From Candidatus Enterococcus moelleringii (GTDB taxonomy: Bacteria; Bacillota; Bacilli; Lactobacillales; Enterococcaceae): 64,000 nucleotides of DNA. The stretch is from assembly GCF_017377575.1 (NCBI RefSeq), contig NZ_JAFREM010000004.1:62001-126000 (forward strand), in the 5' to 3' direction. The notes below the pieces were generated by a model. It was not told the DNA's origin, did not search any database, and worked only from the letters and a program-made list of their open reading frames with translations. Positions 27,521 through 35,758 of this stretch are shown here, one piece after another (positions within the stretch are counted from its first letter, which is position 1; each line of letters begins with the position of its first letter). The translations under genes were made by a program, and so were the position numbers.

Positions 27521-28600
27521 ATGAAAAAAGTTGTTTTGTTTAGTTTGTTGGTATTGTTCGTCCCAATTGCCGCATTTGCTGAAACCACCGAGTCTGTCCC
27601 TAACGCAACTACTGCCACTAACGCTACTCAAGAGCAGACAATTGACAGTATGCCAGCAGTAGAAGAAACGATAGATTCAGACTTAACGACTAACAGTTCT
27701 ACGCCTGAAGCTGTCAATGATGATGCAACCACAGCTTCAACTGTCGAAGAAAATAAAGTTCCAGATGAAACGACTGAAGATACAACAAAGGAATCAACTA
27801 CTGAATCGACTGGAACCAAAGAGTCTGAAACTCCTGAAGTAAAAGATGAAACCAAAGAATCCGAAGAACCTGCTGAAAAAGAAAAGCCTAAAGAGTACAC
27901 TCCAGCAGTCATTCGTGATTTATTATCAAAAGACAATTATGGAATTGATCAAACAGAATTAGCAGGCTATACAGATCAGCAACTAGCTAGCGCATGGCAA
28001 CTATTTGAACGATACAATTACGACATCATTGGAATGGACATGGGTACTTATGTAAGAGTTCTGCGGATGGTGCATAAAGATAAAGTGATTTCTTGGGAAG
28101 CAACTGAAAAAGCATTAGCCTTCAATCCAAATCTATACACTACCTGCGATGAATTAATTCAAAATGTCGACCAATTGTACAACTATATTCAAGTTCTATA
28201 CCCTGCTGGTAATGGCTTCGTTGCATTAAGCCATTATTCTAAAGAAGAATTGGTGCATATGTTGAATCATCTAGCACCAGCCCAACAAGATTTGATTAGA
28301 CAGCACGGCAGCCTATTTGCCGGAGTTGTCAACTGGATTCAAGCTTCTTCACATGGAAATGCACCAATTGATAACGGACCTAGAAAAAATGAAAAATCTG
28401 AAAATACAGGTACTCAAAATGTCGTTACTACTACCAAGCCAACACCAGTAACTGCGAAAAAAGCTGAAGTTCAAACGACAGCTCAGAAAGAATATCCAAA
28501 AACTGGTGAAAAGACGACTGTTTACTTAACTGTTGCTGGAGGAATTATTATCATCCTAGCAGGTTGTATCCTTGTTTTTAAAAAGAAACGTGCCCACTAG
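27521..28600 (+). CDS. Sortase-anchored surface protein with YPKTG signal
   Basis: A 359-residue secreted wall protein. Signal peptide: residues 1-20 (MKKVV, hydrophobic core, cut after AFA). Residues 21-125 are rich in Thr, Ser, Glu and are probably extended. Residues about 128-280 form a globular domain I do not recognise, with repeated Leu/Tyr-rich helices. The C-terminus has YPKTGE, a hydrophobic helix and KKKRAH: a sortase signal whose first residue is Tyr instead of Leu. The start at 27521 is set by AAGGAGTGATTAGA; the protein has its own promoter and terminator, so it is monocistronic. Adhesion or wall-binding roles are possible but not shown by the sequence. Confidence 0.8.
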   Translation: MKKVVLFSLLVLFVPIAAFAETTESVPNATTATNATQEQTIDSMPAVEETIDSDLTTNSSTPEAVNDDATTASTVEENKVPDETTEDTTKESTTESTGTKESETPEVKDETKESEEPAEKEKPKEYTPAVIRDLLSKDNYGIDQTELAGYTDQQLASAWQLFERYNYDIIGMDMGTYVRVLRMVHKDKVISWEATEKALAFNPNLYTTCDELIQNVDQLYNYIQVLYPAGNGFVALSHYSKEELVHMLNHLAPAQQDLIRQHGSLFAGVVNWIQASSHGNAPIDNGPRKNEKSENTGTQNVVTTTKPTPVTAKKAEVQTTAQKEYPKTGEKTTVYLTVAGGIIIILAGCILVFKKKRAH

Positions 28601-28602
28601 TT

Positions 28603-28640
28603 AAAAATCCAGCCTTCCAAAATAGAGGGCTGGATTTTTT
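28603..28640 (+). terminator. Terminator after surface-protein gene
   Basis: Arms AAAAATCCAGCC (28603-28614) and GGCTGGATTTTT (28628-28639). With A and T runs on both sides it can also serve the convergent VOC gene. Confidence 0.85.
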
Positions 28641-28648
28641 GACTATTT

Positions 28649-29032
28649 TTATATTCCTGGATTGTTCCGAATTTCTATGATTGTTCCTTCCGGGGCACGA
28701 AGTTTAGTTAACTGGCCATTTTCGACTGTATAGATTTTTTCTTTTTTCACGTAAAGTTCATCTGGGAATTTTTTCTCGCTTAAAAAGGCGGGTAAGTCCT
28801 CTACCCACAAGCAAAGATGTGCGATACCTTCTGACACTTGCGGGTCGTGGGTTTCCAATCTATCTTTTCCGGTTTGCAGTTCAATATAAAAATTGGATAA
28901 TGCCAGCCAAGTATTGTAGCTTCGGCCGTGGAAATTTGGGCTTTCTTGCACTAATTCAAAGCCTAATTTTTGATAAAAGGCTAGTGATTCTTGATACGTA
29001 TTGGTTTGAATGCAGACATGATGGGCAATCAT
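28649..29032 (-). CDS. VOC (glyoxalase/bleomycin-resistance fold) protein
   Basis: A 127-residue two-module VOC protein. AHHVCIQT opens module 1 and AHLCLWVEDL opens module 2, each carrying a His; ELQTG and IIEIRN supply acidic residues, so a metal site is plausible. The ATG at 29032 has AAGGAG seven bases upstream; an earlier in-frame GTG would have no ribosome site. Substrate is unknown: lactoylglutathione lyase-like or a resistance/dioxygenase relative. Confidence 0.75.
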   Translation of the reverse strand: MIAHHVCIQTNTYQESLAFYQKLGFELVQESPNFHGRSYNTWLALSNFYIELQTGKDRLETHDPQVSEGIAHLCLWVEDLPAFLSEKKFPDELYVKKEKIYTVENGQLTKLRAPEGTIIEIRNNPGI

Positions 29033-29058
29033 TTTCTCGCTCCTTATATCGTACTGAA

Positions 29059-29086
29059 ACACGGATCAGTTCAAATCGATCCGTGT
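29059..29086 (-). terminator. Hairpin after mgtA
   Basis: Perfect arms ACACGGATC (29059-29067) and GATCCGTGT (29078-29086), 9 bases past the mgtA stop. The T tract on the minus strand is short (TTTC). Confidence 0.6.
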
Positions 29087-29094
29087 TTCTTCTA

Positions 29095-31833
29095 TTATAA
29101 TAGTTCCTGGTATTTTCGAATATAGACTTTTTTGATGATGGTCACTAGCATTAGATAGCAGACAATCGTAACCATTAGACACACCCAGAAATTAACTGGT
29201 AATGCACTTAATCCAAAGCTTCTTCCCAAAGCAGTAAATGGTAAGAATGACCCTACAGCAATCCCTGCTCCTGTTACAACGGTTAAAACAAAGGATGCGC
29301 GGCTTTGCAGGAACGGAACTTTTGGTGTCCGTAAGGCATGCAGCACCAAGGTTTGCGTCCATAGAGATTCAACGAACCAGCCAGCATTAAACAAGGCAAT
29401 GAAAGCAACCTGTTGTGCTGGTGCTAGTGTATGATAGCTGCCACCGATCACTGCAGGACAGATCACAAAATACATTAGCAGGTAGGTGCTAATATCGAAC
29501 ACTGAACTGGTTGGACCCAGCCATACCATAAATTTGCCGATACTAGAGGCTTCCCAGTGTTTTGGTTCATCCAGATACTCTTTATCCATTCGATCCCAGG
29601 GAATTGACATGCAAGAAACATCGTAAATTAAATTAAGAATCAGCAGCTGCAGCGGCATCATTGGCAGAAATGGTAAAAAGGTACTGGCAACTAAGACTGA
29701 AAACATATTGCCAAAATTTGAGCTGGCTGTTGCTTTAATATACTTCATGATGTTGCCGAAGGTTTCACGGCCAGAAATAATTCCTCGCTCCAAAACCATC
29801 AAATCTTTTTCCAGCAAAATCACGTCTGCGGATTCCTTAGCAATATCGACAGCAGTGTCCACCGAAATTCCGACGTCTGAAGCTTTCATGGCTGGTGCAT
29901 CATTAATACCGTCACCTAGGAAACCAACTGTATGACCATTGTCTCTCAACAGGCGGGTAATTCGGGCCTTTTGTTGTGGATTTAATTTGACAAAAATATT
30001 GAAGTCCTCAATTACTTTTGCCAGTTGGATATCCGTCATGCGGGCAATTTCTTCGCCGCTTACTAACACTTCAGCTTCCAATCCGACTTGTTTACAAACG
30101 GATTCGGTGACTAACGCATTATCGCCAGTTAAAACTTTGACCCCTACTCCGTGTTTTTTCAAGGCTTCTAAGGCTTGCTTGGTGGTTTCCTTTGGTGGAT
30201 CTAGGAAAGCTAAATAACCAATCAGCACCATGTCTTGTTCATCTCTAACGGAGAATTCGCCAACGACACTTGGGTTCGTTTTTTGAGCGACGCCTAAAAC
30301 CCGTAACCCATCTTCGTTTAATTCTTTGACCTTTTCCAAGATTTCTTTGCGAACATCTTCTGTCAATGGAATTACTTCTTTATGAAAATCCACGTAGCTG
30401 GAAATGACCAGCATTTCTTCGATTGCCCCTTTTGTGATCATCTGAGTCTTGCCTTGATCATCCTCTACCACTACGCTCATGCGGCGGCGTTCAAAATCAA
30501 AAGGAATTTCGTCCACTTTGTGGTATTGAATTTTGTCAGTGTTCAGTGTTTCTTTAGAGGCATCAATAATGGCAATGTCCAACAAGTTTTTCAAGCCGGT
30601 TTGATAATAGCTGTTTAGGTAAGCATGACGCAAGACACGGTCGTTTTCTTTGCCTTCGCAATCAAGATGGTATTCTAAAATGATCTTGTCTTGGGTTAAG
30701 GTACCGGTTTTGTCGGTGCATAATATATCGATGGCACCAAAATTTTGAATCGAATTTAGATTCTTAATAATCGTTCCTTTTTTCGCCATGCCAGAAGCGC
30801 CTTTAACCAAATTAGTAGTCACAATCATTGGCAGCATTTCTGGTGTTAATCCGACAGCTACGGATAGGCCAAACAGACAAGCTTCCATCCAGTCACCTTT
30901 TGTGAAGCCGTTGATCACAATTACAGCTGGAGCCATCAAGGACATAAATTTGATCAGCAAGAAGGAGGTTTTTCGAATCCCTAACTCAAAGCTGGTCTTG
31001 ACCGGTTTGCCAGATAAATCCTTAGCTACGTGGCCAAACAGGGTCCGGTTGCCTGTAGAAACCACTACTCCTTCAGCGGTTCCGCTAATAACGTTGCTGC
31101 CCATGAATACTAAGTTTTCGTAGCTGGTTTCGGTGTCGTAACTGATAGTCGTTTGCTGGGCTGTTTTTTCTACTGGATAGCTCTCGCCGGTTAAGGCGGA
31201 TTGCGAAATAAATAAGTCCTTGGTGCGGGTTAAGCGGATATCGGCTGGAATCATATCTCCGGCGGACAATTTGACGATATCGCCGCAAACGATCTCCTCC
31301 ATCGGAATTTCGCTGAACCGATTGTTGCGTTTAACCGTGGCGGTCACTTTAACCATTGATTTTAGTTTTTCGGCTGCTTGATTCGATCTAACCGATTGAA
31401 TCAGGGTCATTGTTCCGCTGATGATTACCATCGTAGAGATGACAATAACACCGAACAGGTCTTTATCTCCAGGTGCTGCTAAAACAAATTCCGTAATAAA
31501 AGAAACAATTCCTAATGCAATCAAAACTAAAGTAAACGGTGTAATATAAGCTTTGATGACTTCCATAATAAGTGGTGTCTTTTTGCCATAAGTAATTTTA
31601 TTGTCGCCGTATTGCTCTCTCAGCATCCCGACCTGGACTTCTGAAAGACCTCTTTTGGGTGTTTTAAAGAAGTCCAAAATATTTTCGACGGTACTTTTTG
31701 CCATTTGTTCATAGTTTACAATGGCTGTATTTTTGATTTGTTTTTCCAATTTCTTTACCTTCTTTCCGATCATCGCATACCAGATCACTGTGCCTATCGT
31801 AAAGAACACAATATTTTCTAGGATGGTTTCCAT
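29095..31833 (-). CDS. mgtA: Magnesium-importing P-type ATPase (MgtA/MgtB type)
   Basis: A 912-residue P3B ATPase that takes up Mg2+. The actuator loop TGES, phosphorylation motif CTDKTGTLT with Asp374, and hinge [20 protein letters not shown] are intact. The segment after the phosphorylation site ([16 protein letters not shown]) and the ten predicted helices match MgtA rather than Ca2+ pumps. AAGGAGG precedes the ATG. It lies 125 bases after the GNAT gene; both are downstream of an M-box riboswitch, which independently supports Mg2+ as substrate. Confidence 0.95.
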   Translation of the reverse strand: METILENIVFFTIGTVIWYAMIGKKVKKLEKQIKNTAIVNYEQMAKSTVENILDFFKTPKRGLSEVQVGMLREQYGDNKITYGKKTPLIMEVIKAYITPFTLVLIALGIVSFITEFVLAAPGDKDLFGVIVISTMVIISGTMTLIQSVRSNQAAEKLKSMVKVTATVKRNNRFSEIPMEEIVCGDIVKLSAGDMIPADIRLTRTKDLFISQSALTGESYPVEKTAQQTTISYDTETSYENLVFMGSNVISGTAEGVVVSTGNRTLFGHVAKDLSGKPVKTSFELGIRKTSFLLIKFMSLMAPAVIVINGFTKGDWMEACLFGLSVAVGLTPEMLPMIVTTNLVKGASGMAKKGTIIKNLNSIQNFGAIDILCTDKTGTLTQDKIILEYHLDCEGKENDRVLRHAYLNSYYQTGLKNLLDIAIIDASKETLNTDKIQYHKVDEIPFDFERRRMSVVVEDDQGKTQMITKGAIEEMLVISSYVDFHKEVIPLTEDVRKEILEKVKELNEDGLRVLGVAQKTNPSVVGEFSVRDEQDMVLIGYLAFLDPPKETTKQALEALKKHGVGVKVLTGDNALVTESVCKQVGLEAEVLVSGEEIARMTDIQLAKVIEDFNIFVKLNPQQKARITRLLRDNGHTVGFLGDGINDAPAMKASDVGISVDTAVDIAKESADVILLEKDLMVLERGIISGRETFGNIMKYIKATASSNFGNMFSVLVASTFLPFLPMMPLQLLILNLIYDVSCMSIPWDRMDKEYLDEPKHWEASSIGKFMVWLGPTSSVFDISTYLLMYFVICPAVIGGSYHTLAPAQQVAFIALFNAGWFVESLWTQTLVLHALRTPKVPFLQSRASFVLTVVTGAGIAVGSFLPFTALGRSFGLSALPVNFWVCLMVTIVCYLMLVTIIKKVYIRKYQELL

Positions 31834-31958
31834 AATGTTGCCTCCTTAGGAAGAGACAATGAAAAGAAGGTCCTCAAACGAGTTAGCTGAAAACAAATAG
31901 ACAATAGTCTGTTGCTGTCAGCGAGTGTTTTTCTTTCCAAAGTCTCTGTTGATGCGAA

Positions 31959-32423
31959 CTACTGTCGTCCATTTGTTTTCATCTCCTTTGATTGTGCTGC
32001 TAGTTTTTTCTTAAATACTTTTAGTTCTACTTCATGATCGAAATATGTTTCCAAAAGGCTGTCGTAGCCTAGTTTTTCGTAAAAATGCCACGCTTGCTTG
32101 CGGCCGGTTAGAAAGACCAATGTGTAACCTAAGTTGCTTGCTACTTTTTCGGCATAATCGATTAGCTTTCGGCCGATTCCTAGGCCTTGGCAGTTTTGCG
32201 ATACAGCGACTTGCTTGACCTGAATGATTTCTGAGTTGATGGGATGAAGCAGTAAAGTCGCCACTACTTGTCTATCCATGCAAACAATCAAGTGCAGATC
32301 TTCTTTTTCTTTAACGGGTGCATAAATGATTACTGGTTTTCCGGCGCTTTTCATCAGAAGCTCGTTGCGCAGCTGGATTCCTTTCCAGTAATCTTGACTG
32401 TTCCAACTAGTCAATGTGAACAC
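31959..32423 (-). CDS. GNAT acetyltransferase with disrupted 5' end
   Basis: A GNAT-fold N-acetyltransferase; the acetyl-CoA loop QNCQGLGIGRKLI and the YEKLGYDSLL segment are clear. The body from GTG at 32423 is 154 residues. The only ATG with a proper ribosome site (AGGAGG, seven bases) is at 32434, but it reads a seven-codon peptide and stops at 32411. Adding one A to the AAAA tract at 32426-32429 would join that ATG to the gene frame, reading M-V-K-T-V-F-T-L. So either a one-base deletion broke the start, or GTG/TTG initiation is used after the mini-ORF. The longer in-frame extension to 32537 runs through the riboswitch terminator and is not credible. Substrate unknown; it shares M-box control with mgtA. 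Confidence 0.65.
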   Translation of the reverse strand: MFTLTSWNSQDYWKGIQLRNELLMKSAGKPVIIYAPVKEKEDLHLIVCMDRQVVATLLLHPINSEIIQVKQVAVSQNCQGLGIGRKLIDYAEKVASNLGYTLVFLTGRKQAWHFYEKLGYDSLLETYFDHEVELKVFKKKLAAQSKEMKTNGRQ

Positions 32424-32486
32424 TGTTTTACCATGATAGTTCCTCCTCTTTTTGGTGTTTTCTTGGAAAACTGACGCTTGATACGC

Positions 32487-32522
32487 AAAAAGACCTTTCG
32501 CCCAAAACTCAGCGAAAGGTCT
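32487..32522 (-). terminator. Riboswitch-controlled terminator of the M-box
   Basis: Perfect arms AGACCTTTCGC / GCGAAAGGTCT (32491-32501 and 32512-32522) followed by T4-5 on the minus strand. Its loop, TGAGTTTTGG in the transcript, is exactly complementary to CCAAAACTCA at the 3' end of the aptamer (32562-32571). Confidence 0.9.
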
Positions 32523-32560
32523 GAAATAAGCACACAAAAAAGCCTATTGCGATCTAGTCG

Positions 32561-32713
32561 TTGAGTTTTGGCACTATACAACGTAAAAAGCAGAGCTTTT
32601 AGCTACCTTAAGAAAAGCCTTGTAATCGACAGTTCCTGTTCTACCCATTGGCGTCTCTCGACATTTTTGGGCAGTAGCCTGTGTTTGTATAGGAGCCTCA
32701 CCTAACAAATCAA
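32561..32713 (-). promoter_or_regulatory. M-box (ykoK) magnesium riboswitch aptamer
   Basis: The transcript (minus strand) carries the conserved M-box blocks GTTAGGTGAGGCTCCTATAC, GGCTACTGCCC, GTCGAGAGACGCCAA, GGGTAGAACAGG, and AAGGTAGCTAAAAG in order. P1 can form between TTGATTTG (32706-32713) and CAAAACTCAA (32561-32570) with a two-base bulge. The same 3' strand can instead pair with the terminator loop. High Mg2+ should favour P1 and termination, low Mg2+ the antiterminator and expression of GNAT-mgtA. Confidence 0.95.
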
Positions 32714-32734
32714 GTTATTCGTTTTTCCGAGGTA

Positions 32735-32764
32735 AGAATACCATCATTGGATTTACCTTGTCAA
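32735..32764 (-). promoter_or_regulatory. Promoter of the M-box/mgtA transcript
   Basis: Minus strand -35 TTGACA (32759-32764), 18-base spacer, -10 TATTCT (32735-32740), just upstream of the aptamer. Confidence 0.75.
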
Positions 32765-32768
32765 CACT

Positions 32769-32814
32769 AAAAAAATAAAAGAACAATCGACTAAATAATA
32801 ACGATCGTTCTTTT
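32769..32814 (-). terminator. Terminator-like hairpin downstream of the ECF gene
   Basis: Arms AAAAGAACAATCG (32777-32789) and CGATCGTTCTTTT (32802-32814), one mismatch, followed on the minus strand by TATTTTTTT. The AT-rich stretch 32815-33031 between it and the ECF gene shows nothing else. Confidence 0.6.
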
Positions 32815-33031
32815 ATGCAGATATGTTTTTTATTATGTTGCTAAATGAGATTTTTTTATTCCAACTAATTTTTAGTTTTGAAAATCGAGTATCTTTAACA
32901 CTTAAGCTTATGATACAAATGCTTTACCAGCTAACTCCTGATTTTTGCCAACGTGATATTTTTTTGAAATTTCTGTTCTCCGATAAACTAAGCAAATGAA
33001 AATCACACGTTTAAATAACAAATATTTTTAT

Positions 33032-33637
33032 CTAATTTCGATTATCGGCACTTAAATGAGTCGCTGCAAACAGTGCTCGAACGATCAAAGGGGTGATGAT
33101 TGCTGCCCCGATCATTTCAGCAACCCCATTCGTCAAAATCAAGGTACCTAATACTTTGACTAAACCTGAAGGATTTACCCCATAGGCATTCGCTACGCTG
33201 CTGGTGTATAATAAGCCCATGAGTGTCAATACTAAAACCGTATTGGTTAGTGAACCGAAGACAGCTGCAACGACTGTTGCCATGGTTAATTTATGGTACT
33301 TTTTGTAAAGCCAAGTGAATAGGACACCAGCTACTAATCCCACCAGTACTCTGGGAACAACCGATATAATCGGGTTAGTAAAAACTAACGTGTCCAGCGG
33401 ATTGGTTGGCGAAGTGAACGCCCGAACAACGGTAAAGATGCCCCAAACCAGCCCGATAAACATGCCGTCTTTTGTTCCTAATACGACCGCTGCAATAATT
33501 ACTGTAATATGAATAATGGTTAAGTCGATAACCCCCAACGGAATAAAGCCTAAAAAGGGAACCATGGCCTGAAGCATAATTAAGGCTGTCAGCACGGCAC
33601 GGATCGTTAACCGGTAAGTTTTATTTTTAGTATTCAT
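33032..33637 (-). CDS. ECF transporter substrate-binding (S) component
   Basis: A 201-residue membrane protein with about six helices, in the size and style of ECF S-components (vitamin-capturing subunits that dock on a shared EcfA-A'-T module). The N-terminal LTIRAVLTALIMLQAMVPFLG region with alanine-rich helix 1 is where the T subunit binds. The sequence is closest in feel to the PanT/HmpT group, suggesting pantothenate or a thiamine precursor, but substrate is not determinable here. No ECF module genes are adjacent. Its promoter overlaps a TetR-type palindrome, and the divergent TetR gene is the likely repressor. Confidence 0.7.
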   Translation of the reverse strand: MNTKNKTYRLTIRAVLTALIMLQAMVPFLGFIPLGVIDLTIIHITVIIAAVVLGTKDGMFIGLVWGIFTVVRAFTSPTNPLDTLVFTNPIISVVPRVLVGLVAGVLFTWLYKKYHKLTMATVVAAVFGSLTNTVLVLTLMGLLYTSSVANAYGVNPSGLVKVLGTLILTNGVAEMIGAAIITPLIVRALFAATHLSADNRN

Positions 33638-33662
33638 TTTTTCACTCCTAAGTCAATTTTCG

Positions 33663-33678
33663 ATGACACGCATGTCAT
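33663..33678. promoter_or_regulatory. TetR operator, copy 1
   Basis: ATGACA-CGCA-TGTCAT, downstream of the ECF -10. Its centre is 36 bp from that of copy 2. Confidence 0.65.
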
Positions 33679-33685
33679 TGGATTG

Positions 33686-33714
33686 ATTATACATAAAAAT
33701 GACACCTGTGTCAT
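33686..33714 (-). promoter_or_regulatory. Promoter of the ECF S-component gene
   Basis: Minus strand -35 ATGACA (33709-33714), 17-base spacer, -10 TATAAT (33686-33691); the -35 is inside operator copy 2. Confidence 0.7.
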
Positions 33715-33715
33715 T
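33698..33715. promoter_or_regulatory. TetR operator, copy 2
   Basis: Perfect palindrome AATGACAC-CT-GTGTCATT covering the -35 of the ECF gene and lying 22 bases before the TetR start, so it could repress both directions. Confidence 0.75.
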
Positions 33716-33736
33716 AATTGGTTACCGAGGTGATGT

Positions 33737-34336
33737 ATGAAACATAATTCGAATGAAGAGCGGAAGCGTCAAAAGCGTGAAGCCATTTTAAAAAGTGCCC
33801 GCAAAGTCTTTGCCAAAAAGGGATTAATTGATGTTACTATGAAGGATATTATTGATGCCTGCGGGATTAGCCGTGGTGGGATTTATTTGTACTTTGATTC
33901 TGTTGATGAGATTTTTATTGAGACTGTTAAGCAACGAAATAGTCGGAAGTTTGATTCGATTCGTTCTGCTATTAAGGAAAACCAACCTTTTGATGAGCTG
34001 CTGGACAGCTACTTTAACAGTCACAAGAAGCGTCTGTTGGATACCATTAATGACAGTATGCTGCGGGCCATGTATGAGTACTATTTTACCCATAAATCCG
34101 ATGCAGACCGGGAATTCCAACAGGCTCAGATGGGGGCTACTAAACAAACCATCTCTGAAATTTTGGAATTAGGTATTCAACAAGGCGTGCTAGAATCTAA
34201 GCCGCTGGATCTGCTGGCGGAAAATTTTATGTTTGTCATTGAAGGATTGAGCGTGTTAGCACTGATCGGTGATATCAGCGAGGCACAAATTGATCGACAA
34301 TTTTCACTGATGAAATCATTATTACCACGAGTTTAG
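33737..34336 (+). CDS. TetR/AcrR family transcriptional regulator
   Basis: A 199-residue TetR protein. The N-terminal helix-turn-helix (residues 14-55: AILKSARKVFAKKGLIDVTMKDIIDACGISRG..IYLYF) is complete; the remaining 140 residues are the ligand/dimer domain. It is divergent from the ECF S-component gene across a 100-base gap holding two matched palindromes, so it most likely represses that transporter and itself in response to a vitamin-like or other ligand. GAGGTGATGT precedes the ATG. Confidence 0.85.
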   Translation: MKHNSNEERKRQKREAILKSARKVFAKKGLIDVTMKDIIDACGISRGGIYLYFDSVDEIFIETVKQRNSRKFDSIRSAIKENQPFDELLDSYFNSHKKRLLDTINDSMLRAMYEYYFTHKSDADREFQQAQMGATKQTISEILELGIQQGVLESKPLDLLAENFMFVIEGLSVLALIGDISEAQIDRQFSLMKSLLPRV

Positions 34337-34341
34337 AAATG

Positions 34342-34375
34342 CACCTGTCTTTTTACGAGACAGGTGTTTTGTTTT
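34342..34375 (+). terminator. Terminator after the TetR gene
   Basis: Arms CACCTGTCT (34342-34350) and AGACAGGTG (34358-34366), then TTTTGTTTTG. Confidence 0.85.
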
Positions 34376-34421
34376 GCCGTTTTGTCTTTACTTTCGCTAC
34401 TGGAATGCTACACTTGACTTG

Positions 34422-34447
34422 TGATCTACTGAACATTCAGTAGATCA
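34422..34447. promoter_or_regulatory. Perfect palindrome upstream of the selenium/sulfur operon
   Basis: Arms TGATCTACTGA (34422-34432) and TCAGTAGATCA (34437-34447) around ACAT. It lies downstream of a possible promoter TTTACT-N16-TACACT (34388-34415) and 164 bases before the operon's first gene: an operator or 5' hairpin. A second palindrome CTTAGAA-GT-TTCTAAG lies at about 34519-34534. Confidence 0.5.
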
Positions 34448-34610
34448 TTGTGAAAAAGGTGGTGGGAAAGATGCAGAAATACATCGATAGATTTACCTGA
34501 TTATGAGGTCACATTTACTTAGAAGTTTCTAAGAATTATTTGGTATTTCCTGCTCAATGCAGTCTTTCCTATTCCTCCGGTTTAGGATTTTTCACAAAGG
34601 AGAAATGAAC

Positions 34611-35753
34611 ATGATTTACTTAGACAACTCCGCTACGACACTAAAAAAACCGGCGTCCGTTATTGATGCCGTCACTAAGGCACTGACACAATTAGGAAAC
34701 TCTGGACGCGGTGTCCACGAGGATTCATTGAAATCATCTGAAGTTATTTTTCAAGCCCGTCATGCTTTGTGCCAACTATTTAATGGCCAGCAAGCACGAC
34801 AGATAGTCTTTACATCCGGTGCAACTGAGAGCTTGAATTTAGCTATCGAAGGATTACACACTGGGAAAGACCATGTGATTACTACCGCCTTGGAACATAA
34901 TTCGGTATTACGCCCGCTTTATCGCCTGCAAGAAGAAAAAGGGCTGGAGCTGACCATTATTCCGGCCGATCAGCTAGGAAATTTGGATTATGATGCCTTT
35001 GAAGAAGCGGTCCAAGAAAATACGAAATCAATTATTGTTACTCATGCCTCTAATGTTACTGGAAATTTAGTGAATCTAGAGGTGCTTGGTGCTATTTGTC
35101 AAAAATATGGTCTGTATTTTATTGTTGATGCTTCACAATCAGCGGGTTTGCTGCCGATTGATGTTCAGGCCTTGAACATCGACGTGCTGTGCTTTACTGG
35201 TCACAAAAGTCTTTACGGCCCTCAAGGAACCGGTGGATTATATGTTCAGCCTGGAGTAAACTTGCGTCCTTTAAAGGTTGGCGGCAGCGGCATTGATACC
35301 TTTAATCCAAAACACCCGACGATGTTCCCCACGGCCTTAGAGGCAGGAACCTTAAATGGTCATGGAATTGCTGGTTTAGCGGCTGGCGTAGACTATCTTC
35401 TAGCGGAGACTCTTGAAAAAATAGGTAAACAAACGAATGATTTGATGCAGCACTTTTATGATGAGGTAACTAAAATTGACAATGTGATTGTCTACGGGGA
35501 CTTCGCTGCTAAATCGCGCTGTCCAATTGTTTCCATCAATGTTGGGGATCGAGATTCGGCAGAAATTAGTGATTTACTAGCTTATGAGTATGGTATCGCT
35601 ACTCGCAGCGGTGGTCATTGTGCGCCTTTAATGCATCAAGCGTTGAAAACCACTGATCAAGGAGTGGTTCGTTTTAGTTTTTCCTCCTTTACGACTGATG
35701 ATGAGATTATGGAAGCCATCTACGCTTTACAAAAAATTAGTCAAAAGGGGTAA
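34611..35753 (+). CDS. Cysteine desulfurase family aminotransferase (class V)
   Basis: A 380-residue PLP enzyme. TSGATESLN binds the cofactor phosphate, the PLP lysine is in GHKSLYGPQGTGG (near residue 199), and the active-site cysteine is in RSGGHCAP near residue 336. It resembles the short cysteine desulfurases (EF2568 type) that sit with selenium genes, and should release sulfur or selenium from cysteine or selenocysteine. The start at 34611 is chosen because AAGGAG lies eight bases upstream. It is first in a three-gene unit with YedE and a DUF3343 protein, which is the basis for the selenium link. Confidence 0.8.
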   Translation: MIYLDNSATTLKKPASVIDAVTKALTQLGNSGRGVHEDSLKSSEVIFQARHALCQLFNGQQARQIVFTSGATESLNLAIEGLHTGKDHVITTALEHNSVLRPLYRLQEEKGLELTIIPADQLGNLDYDAFEEAVQENTKSIIVTHASNVTGNLVNLEVLGAICQKYGLYFIVDASQSAGLLPIDVQALNIDVLCFTGHKSLYGPQGTGGLYVQPGVNLRPLKVGGSGIDTFNPKHPTMFPTALEAGTLNGHGIAGLAAGVDYLLAETLEKIGKQTNDLMQHFYDEVTKIDNVIVYGDFAAKSRCPIVSINVGDRDSAEISDLLAYEYGIATRSGGHCAPLMHQALKTTDQGVVRFSFSSFTTDDEIMEAIYALQKISQKG

Positions 35754-35758
35754 ATAAT

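Noticed and set aside
32424-32537. N-terminal extension of the GNAT protein
   Set aside because: It would be encoded through the M-box terminator hairpin and has no ribosome site.
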